DNA of 64,000 bases, taken from positions 5,552,296-5,616,295 of the forward strand of contig JABAKD010000028.1 in the NCBI GenBank assembly GCA_012845835.1, given 5' to 3'. This DNA is from Undaria pinnatifida (lineage: Eukaryota > Sar > Phaeophyceae > Laminariales > Alariaceae). Each line of letters starts with the position of its first letter. The stretch's first letter is position 1. The notes beneath the pieces were generated by a model, which had not been told where the DNA came from, made no database searches, and worked only from the letters and a program-made list of their open reading frames with translations. The position numbers and the translations under genes are program-made. Shown in pieces: positions 1 to 12,200 of this stretch.

Positions 1-219
1 TCGTTGCATGGTTGGTGGCGTGCCCAGATATTGATTTTTTTTTTCGCGGGGATAGTGTTGAAATTTTTGTCATTCGCCGGGGGGACGCTCTGTGATGAAT
101 GAATGTGCGTCTCGTCAATCGTTTTGGCATGGTGACCATGTATGCGTTACCACTCGTCGCTGGTGCCCTTGCTATTGGCGTGTTTACACGCTCTTGTGGT
201 TTTCTTGGGGGTTGCGCAG

Positions 220-285
220 GGAGGGGAGGCAGACGTCGGGTCAGCGGCTGCGTTGGAACGGATCCTTCGATTTTGCCCCAGAATG
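220..285 (+). CDS. ATM: ATM exon 1 of window (solenoid)
   Basis: Residues 1-22, containing ALERILRFCPRM. The acceptor is TTGCGCAG and the donor is ATG/GTAAGA, phase 0 at both ends. It is short and weakly conserved. The match to the ATM solenoid is loose, but the donor is strong and the frame joins the next exon. The intron after it contains many echoes of its 3' edge. Confidence 0.55.
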
Positions 286-3200
286 GTAAGAGGGTTTTGC
301 TCCAGGCAGAATGATTTGCGATTCTGCTCCAGAATGAACATTTTCAGAGTTTTATTTTGCTCCAGAAAGGTGAGATAGGTTGCTCCAGACTCAATATTGG
401 TAGTGAGAGATGTTGCTCCAAAATTGGTGCACGGTTTTACTCCAGAAACGTTATTTGTTGAGATTTTACATCAGATTGTTGAGCGAATTTGCTCCAGAAT
501 GAGTGATAATAGGAGTTTTGCCCAGTTTTGCCCACTTTTTTTTTTTTCTAATTTTCGACGGCGCCAAAACAATAGGGGCTCGTTTCCAACTCTGAGTGCC
601 CAGCTTTCGTGCGTGCTTCGTATTCCAGCCGACGACCGGATCTACCAACCTTCGATTTTTTTTTTTTTTTTTTTTTGCCTTTTTGGAACGCACATACACT
701 ACTCGTCGTAACGCCCGAATGTCAGTAAAGCGATTTTGTTGGGTTGGGTTGGGTTGGGTTGGGTTGGGTTGGGTTGGGTTGGGTTGGGTTGGGTTGGGTT
801 GGGTTGGGTTGGGTTGGGTTGGGTTGGGTTGGGTTGGGTTGGGTTGGGTTGGGTTGGGTTGGGTTGGGTTGGGTTGGGTTGGGTAGGGTTGGGCTGGGTT
901 GGGTTGGGACGTTCGGTTGGCTAGTGTTTTTTTGGGTTGAGTTGGGTTGGGTTGGATTCGGTTCGATTGACCTGGGACGTTCGGTTGGGTTGGGACGGTT
1001 GGTTGGCTAGGTCTTTTGGGTTGAGTTGGGCTCGGTTCGGTTCGGTTCGGTTCGGTTCGGTTCGGTTCGGTTCGGTTCGGTTCGGTTCGGTTCGGTTCGG
1101 TTCGGTTCGGTTCGGTTCGGTTCGGTTCGGTTGGGACTTTCCCGCTTCCCACCAACGCAGACAAGTTGACGACAATTACAGATATCCAGGGCTTTTCACG
1201 GTTCATGACCCGGCCCGCCGGTCGGGTCGGCTGGTTCTAAATAATCTCGCGGGTCGAGTCGGGTCGGATCAGGAGGATTTGGACATGTCCCGGCTCGAGT
1301 TGGGTCGGACCAGGACATTTTGGAGTGTGGCACGTCGGGCCGGGTCACGCTGACCCGATCCGACCCGCGAGAAGCCATCTGACCCGTGAATTGCCTTGCG
1401 AATATCCGCCAGCGATATTTCATAGTGAGAAGTACAGGCGCTGTTAATATAGAGATTTTGCTCTAGAAGTGGTTGAGTGATTTGATTTCCAGGATGGTGA
1501 GATCGCTGGTTGCTCGCGCGCTGTATCTATCCCAAGCCGCGCGTGAGTGTGTGTAAGGTGAAGGTCATGTACAAAAAAGTTACCAGTCCGACGATAAAAA
1601 TAAGCTCGATGTGACCAATACTTGGAAATGTGCAAAATTCCGAGATCTAAGGTAGGGGATGATAATTAAACATCCCCGGGTCAACCAATGCGATGTTTCA
1701 ATCCTTGATCGACCTGCATGTAGATGCGATTATTGTTGATTCATAGCTTTATGATAAAATAGCAGTACCGCATGGCTTCAATTCCATATCGACCATACCC
1801 GGTACATTTTATCGCTTTTCCTGTCGAGTTCATAGATTCTGCCGTACTAGTAGCTCTATGATAGTCACCTTGCACCCATTGATCGCCAAGCCGTTTCGTT
1901 GGCAACCTCTGGGTCCACCCGCGCTTTTTGGTTCGCTTCTCGCGTCCTTTTTTCGGAGGAACTTCTTGGCCATGTGCTCCCCCCTCCCCGCCCCCCCCCC
2001 CCCACCCCCTGTGGTCATACGACTAGGGTTAATCATGAATGAGTACCCCTCCTTTTCCCCCGTCCCAACCCCCCCCCCTACTATCGCCCCCACCTTCCCT
2101 CACGCGCCCAACTGTAGGTCAGGGACTGGCATAAAGGCAACCTGCCGGAGTTAGCCCCAGCGGCCACCGCAAGCTCCCTGGGACGCGGGGGCGGGGGCGG
2201 GGGCTCCCCCTCAAGCTCCGGTCGCGGCGGCAACGCTGGCAGTAGAGGAAGCGGACGGTACCACGGAGGCCGCCAATCGCGCGGGGGAACAGGGTCTCCT
2301 GGCGGCGGCGGTGGTAGTGGCAGCGGGAGAAATACCCCTACGCAAGGGGGGGGCAGTGGGTTCTCGAACGGCGATGACGATGATGACATGATGAACGATG
2401 ACGATGATGTTGTTTCGAATGTCGGTAGGAGCGGCAGCGGCAGCGGGGGCGGGGGGGGATGGGAGGGCGCGGGGGGTCTCTCGCTCGCGTCTCAGTACTC
2501 TTCCACTCAGGGAGGGGGGGGTGGTGGCGGGGGAGGCGGGGCCGGCGGGGGGAGCGGTGGAAGCCGTGCTGGGGGAGCGGGGGGAGACGGGCGGGCGTTT
2601 GGGGAGGGGAAGGAGCCGGATGGTGCCCTAAAAGGGTCGATGATGTGGTGCGCGCGGCTTTCGTTAGCCATCCGCCCCGACCCGGCTACGGCTCGCCGGC
2701 TTTCGCAAGTGTTTGGAAAGGTGAGGAAGGGGAAAACGTACGTAAAATACTGTTTGTTGGAAAGATGCCACAGTGCTCTTACTTTATTTGTTTTCAATCG
2801 TCGCTTTTGCTCTCCAACTCAACCTATAGAAGATTTCTCGCCCTCGATTGATTCTATGATACCCCCTCCCCCCTAAAAAGTAGCGATTTTTATTCACGAA
2901 CGTCTCATGGCTGCTCGATACGAGGAGGTATGCTATGAAAAAATATCTTCTCATCTTTTTTTGTTAGCAAAGGAACGACTATCGAACGATGACGTCGGGG
3001 TGGCAAGGGGGCACAATGTTTCAGGAGATACGGCCGAGATCTCGCTTCAAAACCAGCGATTTCGCTATATATATATAAGTTGGAGGGGCTACCGTAGAAC
3101 GACTCCCGCACAGTCGACATTCTGGACCAGCCGTGGTCGCGGGTGTCATCCCTTTCCGCCCCCAGCACGCCCCCTCATCTTTGTCGCGCAAAAAAGGGTT

Positions 3201-6200
3201 CAGCAAATCCCACTGCCCGTCGATTTGCATCGGGTAGTGGCCAACTCGCGCGTTCGCACTTTCCTCGGCATGTCATTTTGTTTTCGCAGAGAAAGGCCCT
3301 TTAGAGATTTGAACTCGCGAACGAGATCGACCTCAATAGTTGCGCTACTTGCTGTTGAATCGCTGGGGACGCCGGTACTGAAATTGCTGTACCGGTAACC
3401 AGAGCTTTTCGCCTGTCAGATCACGTTTTGCGGCTCGGATCGGATCAGGCCCCCTGACCCGGCCCGCGAGGTTTCGAAAACCTCCTGATCCGAGCGGCGG
3501 GCCGGATCGTGACCCGTGAAAACCCGTGGTTGCAAGGCTTGTGGGACCCTGAGATGGGGGCAATTAGAATATTATACCATGTGTATATTAACTAGCGGGA
3601 AGACCGCGGCTCCCCGCCTTTAGCACTAGGTCTGCGTTGCCTCATAGAGCTGCTGAAGCCATGATAAGGTTGGCGTATTCATCAGTCGGCGATCCGCGAG
3701 TTAGTGTGGGCTGACCCTTTTAGAACCCGGAGATAGAGGCTAAAGCCAACGATATGTTTGGTGTTGTCAACTGTCTGCGAGTTCGTAAGTGTGAGCGCGC
3801 CGCATGTGCTTGCGAGTAGGATCATGCCGCACCTCGTGCAAACAAGTCATTGTTTGCGTTGTAGTTATAGGTCGGACAGGCAACGTTAATCATGCCTCAA
3901 CCAAGAAGTTGCCGATGCTGAACTCATCTATTTTTTTATTGGGAGGGGACACTTTTTTGTTCTCAAGTAACATTTTTCACGAACAAGTATAAGTAACCGG
4001 TAGCCCTTTTCGAACTGCACCCCCGGTTTACGCTGAATCCACCCCCCCCGCCCCCCTCCCCCTTCTCCTCTGTCCCCATCTCCTGCGTTGGATGCGGTCG
4101 ATCTGTGCGACTCGCCACAGGCCTACAACGATGGCTTGGTTGACGAAGCGGAGCTTTTTGCGGTGGCAAGAGCGGCGGCAGAGGTGTTTTACCAGGGTGG
4201 AGTGGGGAGCGACGGGCAGGAGGTACGGGAGAAGTGTTGATTTTTCCATGACAAAATATACCTCAGCTGCGAGATCGAGAAATTTCGTCGAAACTGATAT
4301 TTTCCAGACTATCTGTAGTGGTAGGCGATCGCGCGGGCTAGTGGACGGTGGCGAGGACTTGGCTTACTGACCCTTTTTTTGTTGATCGTGGTATATCATG
4401 GCGGCCATACCAACAGAATCGCCTCGGTAGCCCCTTAAGGGCATCCAAACGGAGAACAAAAAGGGGCAGAGTAAAAGGGAAACACACAAATACAGGGACG
4501 AAGCAAGGGGAAAAAAGGGGTGAAAGGGAAAAAAAGGGGAAACCCCGTTCAGCAAGAGACCGCATACCGGCGGTGATAGAGTACCGCAGTATTGGCTGAC
4601 ACGGCACCCCCGACGGGAATGGGGAAGGCAACAACAAGAATGAAAAATGGCCAAACAAATGGCCAGTTTGGTTCTATCAACCGTCTACGAGTAGTGTGCG
4701 AGCGCCATGGCGCGGGCGGGGTCAGGTTGCATGCACCGCGTGGTGTACGACTCCTTGCATCTCGCTTCTGACCGTATAGAGGTTGCGATTTGGGGTGGAG
4801 AAACAAAAAATTATGACCGTCGGTCGGGATAGCGTTGTGTCTTACGCGTGTGTTTTCTTTTCGTTTGCCGGGGGATATGTTGATCGGATTGGTTGCACTT
4901 TCTGTTTTTCTCGCAATATTTTTGTTTTGGGGTAAAGGTGCATAGACCTCCTGACGAAACGAATCCCGGAAAAGTAGGCTTTGCCTCTGCCTCTATCGCA
5001 GAATGCGTCGGGTATCACTCCCCCCCCCCCCCCCCCCCCCCTCCCAGCCAAGCGATGGTCAATGCTGCATTTTTTTTTTGTCTTTTTTTGTCGTCGTCAT
5101 TGTATAACTAACTCCTTTCGTAATTGATTAGAGAGCTGTCATCCGCCCGCAAAAAAAAAGTACGCACAAGGTGCCGAAGCCCGCCTTACAAGTGGTTCCT
5201 AGTAGGCTGCAGCTCGCACACCCTTCATGCGACTCGCCGAACACCTCACGGCGCCTTCTTTTGGCGCGCTTGGTGCACGCCATGTCTGCCTGGTCGGTGA
5301 AAACCCGAGGTGACCTGCTCCGTCCCGGCATTGTAGGGGTGCGAGGGTCTGTAGTCATGGTCATACCACTACGGCCATGCATGAATGTCGAGTACCCTCC
5401 CCCCCCCCCCTCCTTCCCTCCCCCCATCCTGACGTCTCACAGGGATTAGCCCTTACCTTTAGCCGCCTTTCTTGACCTCATAAACCGGTCAATAAGCCCC
5501 CGCACGAGTCGAGGAGGCGCGTGATAAACGAGTGCAACTCGCTCCACGCTTGCATTCAGCTCCTTTTTATTTCGGTGCTAAACGCTCGTCCCACTCACCC
5601 CACGCTTACATTCAGCTCGTTGTTATTTCGTGGTCGGCGCTGAGCGCTCGTCACGATCCCCCGAGGCTTGAGGGCGTGCGAAGACTTTTGGCTACGATAT
5701 GGGTGCCCAGCGCTGTTTGGCCACACTATTTCTGATTGAGGGCGCTCCTTAACCGCGGACCTAACCATTGTGGTTGGAACACCACTTGCGTTTTGACAAC
5801 GTTGCTCGTTCAAAGCTTAGGCGGCGGTGGGATTGTTTGTCGGGGTTAGGTCGGTTTTTGGGTGATACACAAGCGCTCCTCTAGTGAGGATTATAACCTT
5901 ATTTTATTTTTTGGTGCACCCCTGTTGGTAGCATGGGCCTGTGGCACCGCATCCCCCCGGCTCTTCCCCACTTCCGCCCCCCCTCCGCTCTCCCCCCTCT
6001 TTCCCCCCCCCTTCGCCCCCTCCCCCCCCCCCCCGGCTCTTTCCCACACTTCCGCCCCCCCTCCGCTCTTTCCGCCCCCCCTTTCTGCGTGCCGCCCCTT
6101 GGTTATCAACACCGGGCAGGTCGGCGGCAACGCGGAGGATGGAGAGGGAGGGCTGGAGCTTGTGCGCTCGGCCGTAGACCTCGTCCTCGCTTTCGCAGAC

Positions 6201-9200
6201 CCGGACGACCCGTCCAATGGCTGGCTGCTCCGGCTGCTGGGGGTAAGCAAGGAGACAGAACAACAGCGCTTTTTTTAGAAAATCATAGTGCCACTAACTT
6301 TTAAGTTTTTGTTGTTGTCATAACTGTAAATATTGCCGAGTGCCTGGTACCAGGTATCTGGTTGACTGTTGTCAGAGCTCCTGCTGCTGGGGGTGAGTGA
6401 GACAGAGCAGCAGCGTTTGTTGCTGTTGTCATGCCGCCGAAAAATTCAGATTTAGTAAACATCTGATTCGCTGGTTTTTCAGAGCAGTGGCGGACCCGCC
6501 ACATAGTCTGCCCTAGAAGCAGGTCGGCTTCATGAGAAAAGTTCTTGCCCCGGCTGCCTATCTGTTTGGTCGAGGGTGGCCAATCGGCCGCTCGTTTTGA
6601 TTGTCAAGCGCCACCATAGCCCGCTCTGGACCCGCGCGGCCGCCGTTGTTAACCTCGGTCCCCCCAAAGGCTTAATATTAGGGTTAGGGTTGAGGTTGTT
6701 AGGGATTAGCTCTGGGACGACGTCCAATGTTGCATTTGGCCACAGGCCACCTGCAGGATTTTTTGTATTTTATAAAAATTGAAAAACGTCGGCTGTGAGT
6801 ACGAACGATTGGATGGTTGAAACTCGACTTTGCAAGCTGCGTGGTACAACTGTGTTTCGCTGATACACAGTAGTAGTGGCACAGAATTTACGGAAGGTCG
6901 TTCGCACGTGTTATATATTTGACCCTCATGAAAGATATAGGTCGGTGACTCCCCTGTGTTGTAGGGCCATAATTTAAGGCGAACCATCGGTCGTGTCTCT
7001 CTCGATCATTGTTGGTGGCGTATTTGCCACGGTGTGTGCGCATTTCCTCCTATGAGGGAGAAGCTGCTGGCGCCAGCAGGCAGCGCTGGTGGATGGCTCA
7101 GCCTCGTTTTGCTGTTAATGTTTGAGGGCTGCCGTATGTCTTTGCGAAGCAGTTTTGCCGATCGTGTTAACTAGTGGCTGCTCCAAGTGTTTAGGGGCTC
7201 TTCTAAGTAGTTAGGCCTATGGGTGCCCTCGTAGCTGTGAACCTCCTGTCGCCTCGTGGGTGGGTCGAGCTCTATTGCGCCGATCGCGTTCGTAGAGGTC
7301 CCAACGTGGTACCAAGTAGGTTCATAAGATGTGACCACGTCAGAGGTTGTGCGGCTACATGAAAACCAGTAGATGTCGCAAACAAACCCAAGAAGTTGTG
7401 ACTTTCATGTGGTCACAAGGTGTTAGGAGCTTTCAGGAAGCTGTGAGTGTTGTGAGACTTGCATGTAAGGGCGTGGCTTTTTCTGGCGCGGCAATCGTAG
7501 CTTTTTGCTGGCCCAACCTGACAGACACGCGTATACTTTGGTGTTGGGCGGTCCGGTACAAATGCGTAGCTGCGTTTTGTTCGCGATGGCTACGCGGCAC
7601 CCACTTCCAGCAATCGACAGATAGGAAGGACCCCGAACCTTTGTCCGCAAGAAACCAGAGTAATTTTCTGAGAACGAAAATTCGGCGGAATATGTGGTGT
7701 AAGGTAACCGTTTTCATGAGTGTGCTGTTGCTTTGTTTTGGTGTGATGCTGTGGGATATGTAGTACGCGTACATAGGCGTTATACCGATTGGTGATTTGG
7801 CGCTCACTTTATTTCTTGCTGCTGCTGCTGTTCCCGTCGATGCACAGTTCATCCAGCAAGCGGTGGTTGCGCGGGGGCGGGGGCGAAGCTACCGTTCGGC
7901 CGGAAACGACACGGTTGACTCGGCGACGGGCGAGAGAGAGCGCGCGTGCCTTGCACATCTGGCGCACGTCGTGTTCAAGGACGAGCTTGTGCTTGCTGGT
8001 GCTAAGATAAGGTGAGAAGGAAAAAATCGAGTTTGTTTTTACGTGTGTTGCTTGTGGCTGGGTAGCGCGTGCTGCTTCTGCTGCGGTGTGATATTGTTAC
8101 TACTCGCGTGCGTCCTTGTGTGTTTCGCACCAAACGGTAAGACCAGACAGACAGGCATAATCGAAAAGCTGAAACTGCGATTTGTGTAGGGGACCTGGAC
8201 CTACCAGAAATGAAAAAAAGATATACCAGAGGACGTGGATGCACATATGTGCCCGTGTGGGAAAACACTAAAGAGTAGGACTCACATGGTAGGACAATGT
8301 GAAATATACAAGAGGGAACGAGTTGTGTTAGAGGAGACGAAGAAATTAGACGAATGTGATATGGAAGAGTTTGGTAGACTAGAACGTAGGGGGAAAACGA
8401 TCGCTATCCTAGGAGATAGATGGTGGCCACAGATGGCGAAACAGGACGGGGATAGGATAAGCAAATAGTTTTTATTTACTATACATGGAAAAAGCGTATT
8501 GAGCGCCCAAATGTTGGAGATGCCTATTTTAAGAGTAGGAACGTTTCTCCGTCTCGAAAGGGATGCATGGCCAATGGTCAAAGGACTAAGGCAAGCAACA
8601 AATGAGCACCCCCCCCCCCCCCCCCCCCCTTATATTATCGCATGCAAAAACAGCCGATTGGTCGGCGCGGCCCACCTGTTCGCGGCGAGAGCCTTTATTT
8701 TCGTCGTTGCGGCCTACCCTATCTTATCATGTTCAAGTTCTGCTGCCGCCACCATCCCCCACCTTATGACGTGACAAAACAGCCGATTGCTTCACGTGGC
8801 CTACCTGTCCGCGACGAGAGCTATCTTCGACGCCTTTCCAGCCTACCCCACCTTGCCTTGTGCAAAGTCCCCCCCCCCCCCCCCATCTTATCGCGTGCAA
8901 AACCAGCCGATTGGTCCGCGCGGCCTTCCTGTCTGCAGCGAGAACCATAATTGACGCATTTCCGGCCTACTCCATCTCACCGTATGCCAAACTTCCCCCT
9001 GTCCTCTTCCCCCTCCCTCATACTCTCGCGTGCGAAACCAGTGGATTGTTTCGTGGGGCTCACCTGTTAGTGACGGGAGCTCTCTTGGACATCTTTCCGG
9101 CCTACTCCATCTTGTCGCATGGATCCCCCCCCCCCCTCCCCGTCACCCATCTTGTCGCATGCAAAACCCGCCGATTGGTCCGGGCGGCGCACCTGTCCGC

Positions 9201-12200
9201 GGCTCGGGCCATCTTCGACGCCTTCCCGGCCTACTTCGTCTTATTGCATGCTAAGTCTACCCCCCCCTCCCCTCCCCTCCTCCCCCTCCCCCTCTCTCCT
9301 CTTATCGGATGCAAAACCAGCCGATTGGCCCGCGCGGCTCACCTCTCCGCCGCTCGGGCTATCTTCGACGCCTTCCCGGACGCGAGCCTCCGCGACGATT
9401 TTGCCGCATGCGTTTTCTCAGGAACGAGGGATGTTGACTCGGGAGTTCGATCAATCGCGGCGGAGGCCACCCGAGTGCTTTTTCGCCGCTTCCTCCCGGG
9501 AAAACACCAAGCCATTTTCGCGACGATTGTGGCCAAGCTGCCGCCCGTGGTGGTGGTCGACGGCGAGGGGGAAGAAGAGGGGGAAGATGAGGATGGCACC
9601 GGTGGAAGTGTGAAGGCGGCGGTGGTGGCGTCTGAACGGGCCTATGCTAAGCTGTCGAGCCGTAGGTCCGACAATGAGCGCAGGTGGGGTTTACGGGGGG
9701 AGGGGCGAAATGTGTGTAGGGGGGGAGAGTGTGACGGAGGGGGGGGGTAGGGGAGGGGGCGGCCATGTATGGTGGGATGTGTTTGTTGTCGTGCATGGAC
9801 GTAATCTTTAGACCGTAGACCCTCGCAGGCGGTAAGGCGGGGAGGGGCGCAAAGTGGATTGGAGCGGAGGGGGTCGCGAGGTAGGGGTGGGGTTTTGGCG
9901 AAAGGGGGATAGGGGAGGAGGAGGCGGTGGGGTTTCGGTGTGAGGGGTGGGGATTCTGATATTGTGGGGCTACTCAATGGTGTGTTGATTGAGTTTGCCT
10001 TCGGGCGTGTTATGGTTTAAACTTCTCCCCCGCTCCTCCCCCCCCTCTAACCTTCCCCCCCCCCGCTCCGGCCCCCGTCCACCGATGTATATATATAATA
10101 GTTGGCCTCGGTTGGCACTGACGCTGTAAAACGTTGTATGTATATTGGAGTTGTCGTTGGTTGGCAACAGTTCTGTAAAACATGTCAATCACTGCGTGAG
10201 CTAGACAACCAGGGTACCATTTTTTTTTTTTCTTGGCGGTCACCATGATGGTTATCGAGTTGGATAATATTTTGCGGGGTGGAGAACCCTAACTCCGCAC
10301 AAGGGGAATGATCGCATCACGTAGTGTGAATTTGGTGAGCCCCCCGCGACGCGGTTACATATTAATACCCATTACTGTCTCTGGAGCGACCACGCCAGAA
10401 AACAAAGTAACTCGTTGGCGCTGTCATCCCTGGCAAGAAAGTAGGCACAAGGTGCCGAAAGCCCGTCCTAGGAGCGGTTCTTTGAAGGATGCAGTTCACC
10501 CTTCATGCGACTCGCCGAACACCTCACGGCGCTTCCCGCTTGGTGCAAGCAATATCTGACTGGTTGGTAAAGACCCGACGTGCTCCGTCCCGGCACAGTA
10601 GGGATGCGAGGGTCTACGGTCATACGACTACGGCCGTTCACAAACTGAGTACACCCCCCCCCCACCCCCCCCCTCCGGCCCACGTTTTTCCCTCCTCTTC
10701 TCCCTCCTTCGATAAGGTACTTCGTGGTCGGTCGTCGAGAGCTCGAGGCCACCTCCCTGGCCACAGTGGCGGACATGGCTGTTTCCAGTCCTAGAGTTAC
10801 CCGGGCGGCCCTGTTCCACCTCTTGCGGCGCTTTGTCAGGCCGGAACTCGCCGCTGCCATTCGGCGACTGATCGAGCGACTGGCGGTCAGGCTGGGGTTT
10901 GCTTCGGGTCCCGCGCTCCTGAGGCAAGGAGTTGCCTTGCGTTTTTTTTTGCTATTTGCATTTTTCCCTTGGGGCAGGGGGGGTGGGTCATAGCTAAACG
11001 AACCCCCAAAGAAGATCAAGTGTTTTAATGATATCACGACTCGCGACGAAACGTATTGAAACGTAGCTCTGTATGCTTGTACTTTTTTTTTTTCGTTTTG
11101 CTCATCCCTTCTATTGTTGTGTGCATTTTTCCTTTCCCTTTTCCCCTCCCTAGACGTATCGCGGATCCAGGGTTACCAAGCAGCCTCTGCTATCCCCTCC
11201 CCGCTACGGTGCTTGCCTTCTTTTATATCTCGGGAAGATTCCAGTTGTTCCTCCCCTCGCAGACTCGCACCGAAGTGTGCCTGCCCACGCTTCTAGGCGG
11301 TCTCAGCGGTTGATTTACCAGGCTCGAGGATAACCTGATACGCTACCGGGGCGACCGGTACTGGAGCACACTGAACCCTAACCTCTAGATGAGAGTTTCG
11401 ATGTTAGCCACAACCTGCAGCTCGGTACTCCGCTTCCTGGTTGACCTTCGCTTAATTGAAGTCGCAGCTATCATAACTACTGTCGTGTACTTTGGACTTT
11501 TTGCGAATGAGCTCAAGGGTCAAAACCCACGTGGGAGTTTTACCTGGTAGGCGATACCTCGTTTGGGACCCAGGTACAGTATCGCCGCCTGCAAGGTGGG
11601 AAGTGCGGTCTTACCTTACTTTCGGGAAAGAGCGTGCAGCAGGCAACCGTGCAGATTTTTAATGTGCTGCCTCGCGTGTCGTGTTGAATCTCCTCACGCC
11701 GCTCGCTCTCCTGGCACGTTCCCCCCCCCATAGACTTGCCCTGCCACAGACACCTGCTTCGGTAGAGGTGGCCGTTTTAACCCTTTTAGCAGCGCACTCC
11801 CGATATGGGGACACAATACTTGGAATTAGACTACGATAATACTAGGAGTTGGAGAAGGGTTAACGGGACGCATGGTTTCTGCATGACGGGCTCCTTTCTC
11901 AGCTAGAGTAGCTACCTAAATATATACTATATATTGGAACCCCGTTTGTGTTTCCTGTAGTATTCGTTCTCTGCATTACGGATCGCTTAATGGAAGTGTT
12001 GAATTGGATGAGGCTTCCTGCGCCGGCCGGATCCCCTACGCCAGTTTTGTGTTTCCTAATCCATTTGCTGTGCACCTACTATAGCCCATGGGATTTGTCC
12101 ATCGAAGTTAGCCCTTTTTCAGCACCGCAGTCCCGCCATGGGGATGAAGCACTGGAGTTAGGCTACGAAAATTGTAGGAGCTGGAAGTGAGTTAAGTGAA

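Noticed and set aside
466-1206. 246-residue antisense frame rich in Pro-Asn-Pro-Thr-Gln and Arg-Thr-Glu-Pro
   Set aside because: It is a translation of the GGGTT and GGTTC arrays. No non-repeat protein sequence supports it.
8860-9750. 296-residue open frame as an independent gene
   Set aside because: Its end is ATM exon 6 and its beginning consists of the duplicated exon starts separated by C-runs. Splice phase places it inside ATM.
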